Shown piece by piece: positions 1 to 7,759 of a stretch of DNA of 64,000 nucleotides. The stretch comes from DASYKT01 sp035995185 (GTDB lineage Bacteria; Acidobacteriota; Blastocatellia; Pyrinomonadales; Pyrinomonadaceae), in NCBI GenBank assembly GCA_035995185.1, contig DASYKT010000002.1, positions 62,001 through 126,000 of the forward strand, in the 5' to 3' direction. The notes under the pieces are model-generated. The model had not been told where the DNA came from. It did no database searches and saw only the letters and a program-made list of their open reading frames with translations. How positions within the stretch are numbered: the stretch's first letter is position 1; the number at the start of each line of letters is the position of its first letter. The translations under genes and the position numbers were made by a program.

Positions 1-194
1 TCGGCAGCAAGCCCGTAGGCGCGACAGACTGCTATCAGGAGTATGTCTGGTGTCTGGCCGATGCGGAGGGCGACCGCGGCACTTGTTACGAAATGTGCAA
101 CGGGATTATCGCTTGTGAGGTGGTCTGTAATATGAAATATGATAATGATGTCGCGGAATGCGAATTCGAGTATGGGTTGTGTTTGAATCCGTGA
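1..194 (+). CDS. C-terminal part of a cysteine-rich protein (partial)
   Basis: The 5' end lies outside the window; the open frame begins at base 3 and stops at the TGA at 192-194, giving 63 residues. It holds eight cysteines with gaps of 6, 10, 3, 5, 3, 10 and 6 residues, an exactly mirror-symmetric pattern that includes two C-x3-C pairs (CYEMC and CEVVC). Asp and Glu are frequent. I do not recognise the family. The spacing would fit an antiparallel helical hairpin with nested disulfides or a metal cluster, and a location outside the cytoplasm is therefore likely, but both points are inference. No signal peptide can be judged because the start is missing. Confidence 0.6.
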   Translation, partial: GSKPVGATDCYQEYVWCLADAEGDRGTCYEMCNGIIACEVVCNMKYDNDVAECEFEYGLCLNP

Positions 195-280
195 TAAAAG
201 CTGCTTCTTGATTTTGAGTCCGCGTTTAATTGAGAATCTACATTCATTGGGAAACCGGACTCAAACTATCGCGTTATTTT

Positions 281-374
281 CGTGTGTTTGGTGTGTTTCG
301 TGGTTAAACTCTTACAGTTGTCTAAGCATAATAAATTAAAACCTTAACCACGAAACACACTAAATACACTAAAC
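281..374. repeat. Long imperfect palindrome (TTAACCACGAAACAC type)
   Basis: Two arms of about 25 bases (283-306 and 344-369) are near-perfect inverted copies around a loop of about 37 bases. It lies between the convergent ends of the cysteine-rich gene and the GNAT gene. Related hairpins with other arm sequences occur at 18152-18221 and 63849-63916. It could form a large hairpin in RNA from either strand and act as a transcription barrier. Confidence 0.75.
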
Positions 375-421
375 CTGGGGCCGCTGATTTTCAGCTTTAG
401 ATCGACGTGAACACCGCCACA

Positions 422-1306
422 CTAAGTTAAAAACTTTATCATTTCGTACTGATTTAAACTTTCCGTAAATCCGCGGTTCTGAAAAAACCTGACCGCCCCT
501 GTCAAAGACTCATCCAGATTAATTACCTGCAAAGAATTTTTCTCGTTGGTGTTTTTTTGCAGCTCGCTTAAGAGCAGCGTGCCCGTGCCGCGGTTCCTGT
601 TTTCTTTCGCCACGGCCAGCTGGGCGATCTTGCCTGAGTCGCCGGAAAATATCAGGTAGCCGATACATTTGTCCGCGATAAAAGCGCCGACTATTTTTTT
701 AACCTCGCGGGTGCGCTCAATGGCCGCCGGCGAATTTTGCCAGGAAGGTTCGCCGTCCCAAAAGCCTTGCATCAGGTCCCAGTCAGGCCGAACGATCTCT
801 CTGACCTCCACGCCTTCCGGTAATTCCCGCTCAAATTTCAGGGGCTGTTCGGCTTTTAAGACAAGCAGCTTTCTTGTTTCTTCAAAATCGAGCGCGCGGT
901 ATAAATTGACCGCCTTTTCGTTGTCTGTGATGACTTCCAAAAGTATCTGTTCGACACCGCGCCCCTGCAAAATGGGCATCATAAATTCGAACATCGCGCG
1001 GCCGGCGCCGCGGCGGCGAAATTCGGGTATCGTGCCCGTGCCGGAGTCGTAGGCGGTCGGACGGCCGTTCCATGGCCCGAAGCCGTTTAAGGAAAACGCC
1101 ACCATTTTTTGGCCGGTAAAACACCCGACCGAGAGATTCAGATCGACGGCGTTGCCTAAAAGATGACGGCGAAACTGCTCTTCGGTATGCTGAAAAGGGA
1201 CCGGGTAATCGGAAAAGGCCTCCAGGAAAGTTTTAAGCAACTCCTGGAAATAACTTTCGTTTAAGAATTTGCAGGTAAACGATGAGTTTTCCTTTACTTC
1301 GGCCAT
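422..1306 (-). CDS. GNAT family N-acetyltransferase, probable tandem two-domain form
   Basis: Predicted to transfer an acyl group from acetyl-CoA to an amine; the substrate cannot be told. The 294 residues are twice the length of one GNAT domain. The N-terminal half contains the acetyl-CoA loop (FRRRGAGRAMFEFMMP, near residue 95-112) followed by the typical NEKAVNLYRALDF segment. The C-terminal half has a second, weaker copy (VAKENRNRGTGTLLLSELQ near 230-250, then AVRFFQNRGF). It is divergent from ispH with only 44 bases between the starts, so the two promoters must overlap. No strong Shine-Dalgarno sequence precedes the ATG at 1306. Confidence 0.85.
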   Translation of the reverse strand: MAEVKENSSFTCKFLNESYFQELLKTFLEAFSDYPVPFQHTEEQFRRHLLGNAVDLNLSVGCFTGQKMVAFSLNGFGPWNGRPTAYDSGTGTIPEFRRRGAGRAMFEFMMPILQGRGVEQILLEVITDNEKAVNLYRALDFEETRKLLVLKAEQPLKFERELPEGVEVREIVRPDWDLMQGFWDGEPSWQNSPAAIERTREVKKIVGAFIADKCIGYLIFSGDSGKIAQLAVAKENRNRGTGTLLLSELQKNTNEKNSLQVINLDESLTGAVRFFQNRGFTESLNQYEMIKFLT

Positions 1307-1350
1307 TTGCTAAGATTATAACGGCTTAACAGAAAGTTGAGCTTTAAAAA

Positions 1351-2193
1351 ATGAAAGTTTTACTGGCAGACGAATTCGGTTTTTGTTTTGGCGTGGAACG
1401 CGCGGTCGAGATGGTGGAAAAAGCCATCAATTCCGGCGATACGGTGCGTGCGCTGGGCCCGCTGATCCACAATACACAGGAAATGGACCGTTTGGAGCGC
1501 GAAGGCGTGACGACCATTTCCGAACCCGTGCAGATACAGCCGAGCGAAACCGCCGTTATTCGCGCGCACGGCGTCACGCCCGAGGTGCAGCGCGATCTGG
1601 AACAGCGCGCCTCGAAAGTGGTCGATGCCACCTGCCCGTTCGTCACGCGCGTGCAAAAACTTGCCGCCCGCGCCGCCGCGCAGGACCGCCACGTGGTAGT
1701 GATAGGAAACCCGGACCACCCGGAAATGATCGGCGTTAAAGGTTATGCGCCGGAACATGCATTTGTGGTGCGCGATGCGGAAGAAGTGGCCACGCTGCCG
1801 AAACTGAAAAATCCGCTGGTCGTTTCGCAAACGACGATCAAGGCGCAAACTTTCTTTGACGCGGCCGAAGCCGTCAAATTAAAAACCGACGGCGAAACCC
1901 AGATCATCAACACCATCTGCAGCGCCACCAGAGACAGGCAGGATGCCGCCCGCGCTCTTTCGACCCAGGTCGATGCGTTTTATATCATCGGCGGCCGCCA
2001 TTCGTCGAACAGTTTGAAACTGCTGGCCGTGTGCCAGGAAGAATGCTCAAAAAGTTTTCTGATCGAAACCCCGGCTGAGATAGTTCCGCAAGATCTGGAC
2101 GGAGTTAAAACCGTCGGCGTAACCGCCGGCGCTTCGACCCCGAAATGGCTGATCGATCAGGTGGTGGAAAGATTGAATGAACTGGGAAAATAA
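1351..2193 (+). CDS. ispH: 4-hydroxy-3-methylbut-2-enyl diphosphate reductase (LytB)
   Basis: Last enzyme of the non-mevalonate (MEP) isoprenoid pathway; it reduces HMBPP to IPP and DMAPP with a [4Fe-4S] cluster in the cytoplasm. The three cluster cysteines appear in GFCFGVERA (Cys12), DATCPFVTRV (near residue 95) and TICSATRDRQ (near 190). Substrate-binding motifs RAHGV and GGRHSSNSLKL are also present. At 280 residues it matches the usual family length. No partner MEP gene is adjacent. The coding region is followed by a nested palindromic repeat (2251-2475) rather than a simple terminator. Confidence 0.97.
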   Translation: MKVLLADEFGFCFGVERAVEMVEKAINSGDTVRALGPLIHNTQEMDRLEREGVTTISEPVQIQPSETAVIRAHGVTPEVQRDLEQRASKVVDATCPFVTRVQKLAARAAAQDRHVVVIGNPDHPEMIGVKGYAPEHAFVVRDAEEVATLPKLKNPLVVSQTTIKAQTFFDAAEAVKLKTDGETQIINTICSATRDRQDAARALSTQVDAFYIIGGRHSSNSLKLLAVCQEECSKSFLIETPAEIVPQDLDGVKTVGVTAGASTPKWLIDQVVERLNELGK

Positions 2194-2250
2194 AAACAGG
2201 TAGCAGGAGATTACTAAAGAGGATGAGAGATCCCTTTTTTATTTTTAAAA

Positions 2251-2475
2251 GAGCGGGCGTGGGCAACCCGTCCGGACTGCAAATTACCCGAAATTCATAA
2301 GTATTCTCGGCTTTGCCTGTAAAGTCATGGATATTGCCACGAATGTCACAAATAACACGAATTACAACAATTCTTATTCGTGTTATTTGTGTAATTAGTG
2401 GCTAACAAAGAACCGTCTGGGCTTTCATTCAAGCAGTCTCTCTCGAGGTCAGGAAGGGCCGCTTGCGCCCGCTCT
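2251..2475. repeat. Family A palindromic element interrupted by a family B palindrome
   Basis: The left end GAGCGGGCG plus TCCGGACTGCAAAT (2251-2284) and the right end GAAGGGCCGCTTGCGCCCGCTC (split over 2449-2473) match the two inverted termini of the roughly 110-base element seen whole at 9339-9448 and 11385-11498. Between them sits a complete copy of another palindrome (2324-2405). The simplest reading is that one mobile palindrome has landed inside another. The whole stretch fills the convergent gap between ispH and the next gene. Confidence 0.8.
2324..2405. repeat. Family B palindrome, copy 1
   Basis: About 82 bases running from GTCATGG through GCCACGAATGTCACAAAT to ATTCGTGTTATTTGTGTAAT and AGTGGCTAA. 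The arms pair over about 25 bases. Copies 2 and 3 are at 7622-7704 and 13946-14027 and share the outer bases as well as the stem, so this is a dispersed repeat family and not independent hairpins. Confidence 0.85.
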
Positions 2476-2494
2476 TTTGTATTCCAAAACTGAT

Positions 2495-3265
2495 CTATTG
2501 ATAATCAAATGCCTTCTTTGCTTCGCTCGACAAGCATTCCATTGCCATCCTATACGGACCGGGGCCGTAGCTGATACGCGCCACGCCCAGCTCCGCCATC
2601 TTTTTCGAAGACGGCGTATCGCCCATCACCATGATATTTACGGGCAGCGGCGAAAGCTCGCACATCTTTCGTATCAATTCCGGGTCGCGCATACCGGGCG
2701 CGAAAAATCCGCTCGCCCCGGCTTCGGCATAAGCTTTGGCGCGCGCGGCGGCCTGCTCCACTAACTCTTCCGTGTCAGGCGCCGGTAATATTTTTAAGAA
2801 AGTATCGGTCCGGGCGTTAATGAAAAGCGGAATGCCCGCTGCATCCGCCGCTTCGCGAACGGCCCGTATTCGCGAACTCTGCTGCTCGATGGAATAAAGC
2901 CCTTCACCGCCCACGATCTGGTCTTCGAAATTAATTCCGACGGCGCCGGCCGCGATCACGGCAGCGATATTTTCTTTGAGCGAGAGAGTATCTTCCGCAT
3001 ACCCGCCTTCGAAATCGATGGTGACCGGCAGATCGACCGCGGCCGTTATTCTCTTCGCGTTGGCTATCGCCAGATCGAGCGGCAAGTCCTGGCCGTCACT
3101 AAAACCGTTTGCCGCGGCTACGGACCAGCTTCCGGTGGCGATCGCTTTTGCTCCGGCTTCCTCGAGCGCTTTGGCCCCGCCGGCGTCCCAGATGTTAAAG
3201 AGAATAAGTGGATCGCCTTTGACGTGAAGTTTCTGCAACAGTTCGGCACGCTCTTTCTGATTCAT
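2495..3265 (-). CDS. Isocitrate lyase/PEP mutase family protein
   Basis: A cytoplasmic TIM-barrel enzyme of the phosphoenolpyruvate mutase/isocitrate lyase superfamily, 256 residues. The metal-binding segment reads TIDFEGGYAED (near residue 83), followed by GINFEDQ (near 110) and NARTDTF (near 152), in the expected order. The isocitrate-lyase hallmark KKCGH is missing, so it is not a true isocitrate lyase. It may be a carboxyphosphonoenolpyruvate or methylisocitrate-lyase-like enzyme or an oxaloacetase; the substrate cannot be decided from sequence. The ATG at 3265 has AAGGAG 11 bases upstream. Confidence 0.88.
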   Translation of the reverse strand: MNQKERAELLQKLHVKGDPLILFNIWDAGGAKALEEAGAKAIATGSWSVAAANGFSDGQDLPLDLAIANAKRITAAVDLPVTIDFEGGYAEDTLSLKENIAAVIAAGAVGINFEDQIVGGEGLYSIEQQSSRIRAVREAADAAGIPLFINARTDTFLKILPAPDTEELVEQAAARAKAYAEAGASGFFAPGMRDPELIRKMCELSPLPVNIMVMGDTPSSKKMAELGVARISYGPGPYRMAMECLSSEAKKAFDYQ

Positions 3266-3393
3266 TGACCTGCACTCCTTGGTTTTATGATTAAAATGAC
3301 GTTGCAGAAATGATACAACTGTCGTGTTTGAATGTACAACCTGAAATTCCTAAAGACGCAAAGCGAACCGAACGGGTAATGATGCAGGTAGTG

Positions 3394-3626
3394 ATCGTTT
3401 GAAAATCTATCCTTAAAGTCCCCAAAAGGGGACAAAGAAAATAGCCCAGGGTAAGTGAGCGAAGCGAGCGCCACCCTGGGTATCTGAAATTCAAACGATT
3501 TAGCCCTGAAGGGGCGGCAGAACCTCAGTCAGGCTTCTGCCGCCCCTTCAGGGCTAACATTAAATTGCTCGTTCGTTACCTAGGGCTGAAGCCCTGGGCT
3601 ATTCTCGACAGTCCGCTAACGCGGAC
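3394..3626. repeat. Cluster of five palindromes with flanking inverted repeat
   Basis: Successive palindromes lie at 3418-3433 (GTCCCCAAAAGGGGAC), 3443-3482 (AGCCCAGGG paired with CCCTGGGTA around a GAAGCGAGCG centre), 3501-3556 (TAGCCCTGAAGGGGCGGCAG paired with its inverse), 3581-3601 (AGGGCTGAAGCCCT) and 3611-3626 (GTCCGCTAACGCGGAC). A perfect 10-base inverted repeat ATCGTTTGAA/TTCAAACGAT (3394-3403, 3490-3499) brackets the first two. No gene is seen in this 399-base gap, which lies between two minus-strand genes, downstream of the copper operon and upstream of the PEP-mutase gene. Confidence 0.85.
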
Positions 3627-3664
3627 ATACCGTTTTCAACTAACCCACTACCCTAAATGTTTAG

Positions 3665-4624
3665 TTATTGAGTGGCAAGAGCGTCCGATGTAACCGGGGT
3701 TACGGCGGAAACCCTTCCTGCTCCCGAAGCCTGCGTCCAGAGCCTCTGCCCGTCAAAGACAAGGCCGTAAGGCGAATCGGATACCTCGTACCTATTCACG
3801 ATAACGCCGTCCAAAAGCCTGACGCGGTAGATCAAATTGTCGCCATTGGCTACGACCCACATATGGTTATTTGCGTAATACATTCCGGCCACGCCGTCGC
3901 CGACCTTATAGACAGCGCCGGATACGCCTGAGGGCGAGACTCTTACTATCGTGCCGCCGAAAAAATTGCTTACCCAAATGTTCTTCCCGTCAAAAGCCAC
4001 GCCGAAAGCGCCCTGGCCGCCGGAAACCTTAAATTCGGCTTTTTCACCGGTGGAAGCGTTTATCCGGCTGACGGAATCGCTCTGGCTGTTTGCCACCCAG
4101 ATGTTGGCGCCGTCATAGGCCATCATGGCCGGCTTTTTGCCGACGCCGTAAGTGCCGTTGATCTCGCCCGTGACGGGATTGATCTTCTGCACCGATTTGG
4201 ACAAGCGATTGACCACCCAGATATCTTTTCCGTTGTAGAGAAGATATCCCGGGCCTTTTTCGGTCTTGACCGTGGTAACGATGCTGCCGGTAGCGCGGTC
4301 GAGCGCCACGACATCATTCGCCTCGTAACGGCTGACCCATATGTTCCTGCCGTCAAAGGCGATCCCGAGAGGGTTTCCCGCGACGCTGTACGTTCCGGCG
4401 AGGCTGCCGTTTGCAGCGCTTAATTTCGACACCGTGTTGCTAAATTGATTTGCGATCCAAATATAGGTGCCGTCGAAAGCAGAAAATTCAGCCCCGCTTC
4501 CGATCGAATAATTAGCCGTCCGGTCGCTGATCGTCGCCTGTTGGGCAAAAACGCCCGCCGGCAAAAGAAAAACCATACCGGCCAGAAATAACAGCAAAAA
4601 TGTCCTAGCTCTGTTTTCTCTCAT
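3665..4624 (-). CDS. Secreted YVTN/NHL-like beta-propeller protein
   Basis: 319 residues with a clear signal peptide (a TFLLLFLAGMVFLLPAGVFA core, cleavage probably after VFAQ). The rest consists of about six repeats of roughly 42 residues with the pattern YDGxNIWVANxxSxSVSRINxxTG, typical of a beta-propeller. The protein is therefore exported and probably a binding or scaffold protein; no catalytic motif is visible. Its ATG overlaps the stop of the SCO1 gene (ATGA at 4621-4624), which implies translational coupling and a shared role with the copper proteins encoded upstream. Confidence 0.85.
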   Translation of the reverse strand: MRENRARTFLLLFLAGMVFLLPAGVFAQQATISDRTANYSIGSGAEFSAFDGTYIWIANQFSNTVSKLSAANGSLAGTYSVAGNPLGIAFDGRNIWVSRYEANDVVALDRATGSIVTTVKTEKGPGYLLYNGKDIWVVNRLSKSVQKINPVTGEINGTYGVGKKPAMMAYDGANIWVANSQSDSVSRINASTGEKAEFKVSGGQGAFGVAFDGKNIWVSNFFGGTIVRVSPSGVSGAVYKVGDGVAGMYYANNHMWVVANGDNLIYRVRLLDGVIVNRYEVSDSPYGLVFDGQRLWTQASGAGRVSAVTPVTSDALATQ

Positions 4625-5427
4625 TTTCTGCCCCCTTTTCTGATGCCCGGCGCAGTGCTTTCAGGCATCTGTTTTTGGTCGTGCTGGTGATGATCTTGCT
4701 GCCGGGCGGGTTCCATCGTTCTCATTTTTTCCTTCTGCGCAAGATATTTCGCTTTAAACCCGCTGTCCATCCAGAGCAGCGATTCCACTATCAATTCAGG
4801 CTTACCGAGGCCCGGACAGGCCGCCCAGGTTTGCATCGGCTCGTTTCCGAAACGGACATTTCCGATGTGGTTGGTTTTGTCTTTGTCCAGTTCCGGATCA
4901 GGGTCGACAAAGCCCTGCTTACGCCTGATCAACTCTATATCTTCAGGTTTGCCGGTCAGGAAAAGCCAGCCCGGTTTTACATTCATTTCCTGCGCATGTT
5001 TGTACAATACCTCCGGTGTATCCAACGTCGGCTTAAGCGTGATGGAATACATAAATAACTCGCGGCCGACCATGTCGCCGAACATTTGCTGAACTTTCGC
5101 CAGGTTTCTGGTGATCGTCGGGCAGATGCCGTCACAGGTGGCATACATAAAATTGAGCGTTATTATTTTGTCCTTGATCAGGTCATCGTAAAATCTGACC
5201 TTCTTTCCTTCGTGGGTGGTAAGTTCCACGTTGGGAAAAAACCGCTCGCGCAATTTTTCGCGCGAGGCGGCGATCATCTTTTTGATCTTGTCGTCGTTAC
5301 TATCGATGCGGGGGGCGGCGCCGGCCATGGTTGTCGCCGTTTGCGCCGGCATTGTCTGGCTTAACGCCAAACCGGTTGAGGCCGCACCTAATAACGAAAA
5401 AAAGTTTCTTCTGTTTATGTTAGACAT
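4621..5427 (-). CDS. SCO1/SenC/PrrC family copper chaperone with Tat signal
   Basis: A thioredoxin-fold protein that usually delivers copper to, or keeps reduced, a cuproenzyme outside the cytoplasmic membrane. The copper ligands are visible: CDGIC (a C-x3-C pair, near residue 100) and the later His in NHIGNVRFG (near 185). The N-terminus reads NRRNFFSLLGAASTGLAL, a twin-arginine-like signal. AAAGGAG lies 6 bases before the ATG. The C-terminal tail is His/Gln-rich (QQDHHQHDQ), perhaps an extra metal site. It is second in a three-gene operon after a multicopper oxidase, so that oxidase is its likely client. Confidence 0.93.
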   Translation of the reverse strand: MSNINRRNFFSLLGAASTGLALSQTMPAQTATTMAGAAPRIDSNDDKIKKMIAASREKLRERFFPNVELTTHEGKKVRFYDDLIKDKIITLNFMYATCDGICPTITRNLAKVQQMFGDMVGRELFMYSITLKPTLDTPEVLYKHAQEMNVKPGWLFLTGKPEDIELIRRKQGFVDPDPELDKDKTNHIGNVRFGNEPMQTWAACPGLGKPELIVESLLWMDSGFKAKYLAQKEKMRTMEPARQQDHHQHDQKQMPESTAPGIRKGGRK

Positions 5428-5449
5428 TTCTTTCTCCTTTCGTTGTCGG

Positions 5450-7318
5450 CTACGGCTGCGTTTTGTTGTCGCCGTTTTGGTCTATTTCCCAGAGCACCAT
5501 CATCGCGTGGTCTTCATGCACGACGTTGTGGCAGTGGATCGGATATTTACCCTCGAAATCACGAAAGCGGAAAAACAATTCGATCGTCTGGTTTCGTCCC
5601 AGCCGGGCGACGTCCTTGCGTCCGAATTCAAATGAGTTGTTCGGTATCGCGACCCCGTTTCGTTTGAGCATCCTAAACTCTTCGAAATGGATATGAATGG
5701 GATGTTCCCACCCGCCCGAATTGTTTTGGATGATCCATTTTTCGACCGAATTTTTCTGCACCTTGAACCGCGGCGGATCGCTGCAGACCCCGACGAACTT
5801 GCCGTTCACGGCCCACATCCCGTTCTTGCGTTCAAATCTGAAGTTGCGGGTGATGCGCGGGACCGCGGTCGGCCCGGTGATCGTCGGCAGCGCATAGAAA
5901 CTCGGGTTTGTCGCCGGGTTCACGCTGTTGTCGGTCACGGTCTCGCCGATATTAAATTTCAGCAGGTAATTTCCCTGGCCGGCCGGAAGCGGATCGTCAT
6001 CGTCAGGCCCGCGGCCGTCGTCCTGCTCCATCCGGTTTTCCAGGTAGAGCGTGCTGATGCCCATATCTTTGAGCGCCTTGAAATCAATGATGATATCGTT
6101 TCGCTCGGCAACGCTGATCACCACGCTGGTCTTCAGCAGCGGATTGGGCAGCAGGTTTCCGTCCGAGGAAATTATGTAGAAAGGTATCTGCTGATTCAGA
6201 TTATTGGGATTTGTCAGGAAAAGGTTGTAGAACCGGGACGGGCCGGAATTGAGTATCCGGAACCTGTACCGTCTGGCCTTAACATCGAAGAAAGGCTGCA
6301 CCTTTCCGTTGACCAGGAACTTGTCCCCGAGGATGCCGTCGAAGCTGGAAAAATCAAAGAAGAGCTGGCCGGTATCCGGATCGATCAAGCGGTCGGCGAG
6401 CATCAGCGGAACATCGTAATCGGGAAACGTCGGCAGATGAAAACCCGTGTTTTCATTTCCGGTATCCTGCGGGCCGAACAAAATGTAAAAAGCCGCCAGG
6501 CCCTTATAAACATTTTGCGAAGTGAAATCGAGACGATGGTCGTGAAACCAGAGCGTTCCGAGCGTTTCATTCGGGTCGCCATTGGGCGCATGCGTGGATG
6601 CAAAACCAGCCAGTACGTTCGGATAGTGATGATCGTAAAATTGGCCGGTGCCGTAAAAATCGCATGGGTGACCGTCGCTTTCCGAAGGCGTGTGCCCGTT
6701 ATGCAGGTGCGAGGTGACCGAGTTAAGTCCAAAGCCTCCCGGCGGCGGGCCGCCCGGAAGATTGTTGGAATTTCTCATCAGGATCCGCCGGCCGTATTGC
6801 GCGACGATCGTCGGGCCCGGCGCTATTCCGTCAAAACCCCAAATGTATTGGGGGTCGAGGTCCGGATGGAAATTAACAAATCCGGCCTGCTGGCTGATCT
6901 TGTAAAAATCAGTATTCGCGAAATCGAACGGATACTGGTGGTTCCTGGTCCTGCCTTCGCCGGCGGCCGTATTTGGCGCGATTGTCGGCGGATTGGGATT
7001 AAAGGAAACCGGCGCCAGGCTCGGATTCGGATTCGGTGTTTCTTTGGCCTTGATCGGCATACCGCCATTCATAGCCGTGTTGAGCGGCTCCTGGAAAGGC
7101 ACCAGCGGCGGGCTTACCGATTGATGCAGCGGAATGCGATGATTCGGGTCTGCCCACCTCGCGCTCAGTCCTTTGATCGGAAGAAGCATTCCGGTGCCGG
7201 CCACCAGCCCCATCTTGATTAGTTCTCTCCTGCTCAAACGGGCGGCGATCAGCTCTCTCCTGTTTTTTGTGGCGTTGGCGATCTCTTTTAGGGTTCGTTT
7301 GGAGTGTTTTTCACCCAT
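5450..7318 (-). CDS. Multicopper oxidase, CotA/bilirubin-oxidase-like, Tat-exported
   Basis: 622 residues; oxidises a substrate and reduces O2 to water at a four-copper centre outside the membrane. All four copper segments are present in order: SHLHNGH (near residue 205), WFHDHR (near 253), HPIHIHF (near 538) and HCHNVVHEDHAM (near 592-603), the last with the type 1 Cys and an axial Met. SRRELIKMGLVAGTGMLLP near residue 30-50 looks like a twin-arginine signal, placed after an N-terminal extension. AAAGGAGG precedes the ATG by 12 bases. It heads the operon with SCO1 and the beta-propeller. The physiological substrate (cuprous ion, phenolic, metal) is not known. Confidence 0.94.
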   Translation of the reverse strand: MGEKHSKRTLKEIANATKNRRELIAARLSRRELIKMGLVAGTGMLLPIKGLSARWADPNHRIPLHQSVSPPLVPFQEPLNTAMNGGMPIKAKETPNPNPSLAPVSFNPNPPTIAPNTAAGEGRTRNHQYPFDFANTDFYKISQQAGFVNFHPDLDPQYIWGFDGIAPGPTIVAQYGRRILMRNSNNLPGGPPPGGFGLNSVTSHLHNGHTPSESDGHPCDFYGTGQFYDHHYPNVLAGFASTHAPNGDPNETLGTLWFHDHRLDFTSQNVYKGLAAFYILFGPQDTGNENTGFHLPTFPDYDVPLMLADRLIDPDTGQLFFDFSSFDGILGDKFLVNGKVQPFFDVKARRYRFRILNSGPSRFYNLFLTNPNNLNQQIPFYIISSDGNLLPNPLLKTSVVISVAERNDIIIDFKALKDMGISTLYLENRMEQDDGRGPDDDDPLPAGQGNYLLKFNIGETVTDNSVNPATNPSFYALPTITGPTAVPRITRNFRFERKNGMWAVNGKFVGVCSDPPRFKVQKNSVEKWIIQNNSGGWEHPIHIHFEEFRMLKRNGVAIPNNSFEFGRKDVARLGRNQTIELFFRFRDFEGKYPIHCHNVVHEDHAMMVLWEIDQNGDNKTQP

Positions 7319-7621
7319 ATACCTTGTTATCCTCCTTTGTTCGTTTTAGGAAACGGCTAAATACACAACACGGCAAAATGAATTGCTCCAGGTGTAACAA
7401 GCGACTCTGCTTTTGTCTGAAATTAGGAGTCAGACATCCCGACCTTGCGTCGGAACTTAGGCACGTATCCGTTAGGAGAATCTTATCGAAAAAAAAGAAA
7501 AGACCGGCTAGTGCTTTTTAACGTTTTGGGAAAACTCTATGGATTAATGCTAGCAAAGATGTTTGCCGAAAGACAAGAGTTTTTTGATCGGTATGTTTTT
7601 TTCAATACTCATTTGCCTTAA
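7319..7621. other. Non-coding leader upstream of the copper operon
   Basis: About 300 bases without a convincing gene. The right-hand strand reading toward the multicopper oxidase ends in a strong AAAGGAGG ribosome site. I see no clear sigma-70 hexamers and no copper-box-like dyad that I would defend. The family B palindrome and a terminator follow to the right. Confidence 0.5.
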
Positions 7622-7704
7622 GTCACGGATACGGCCACGAATGTCACAAATGACACGAATAATGAATTCTTTAATTCGTGTTATTTGTGTAATTAGTGGC
7701 GAAT
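7622..7704. repeat. Family B palindrome, copy 2
   Basis: Runs from GTCACGGATACGGCCACGAA to TTAGTGGCGAATAAA with the same stem as copies 1 and 3 (GTCACAAATGACACGAAT paired with ATTCGTGTTATTTGTG). It sits directly beside the terminator of the glycine-zipper gene. Confidence 0.85.
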
Positions 7705-7736
7705 AAAAAAGACGCCGGAATAATACCGGCGTCTTT
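7705..7736 (-). terminator. Rho-independent terminator of the glycine-zipper gene
   Basis: AAAGACGCCGG (7708-7718) pairs with CCGGCGTCTTT (7726-7736) around a 7-base loop; on the minus strand the stem is followed by six T residues. It lies 24 bases after the stop of the gene ending at 7760. Confidence 0.88.
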
Positions 7737-7759
7737 AATTAAGGTTATGTGAAAGAAGT

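Noticed and set aside
3262..3494. Two short minus-strand frames over the palindrome cluster
   Set aside because: They run across palindromic repeats and have repeat-derived residues only.
5687..7222. Long open frame (over 500 codons) on the plus strand opposite the multicopper oxidase
   Set aside because: It is a mirror of a GC-rich real gene; the translation is Arg/Gly-rich, has no family likeness and the opposite strand holds all copper motifs.
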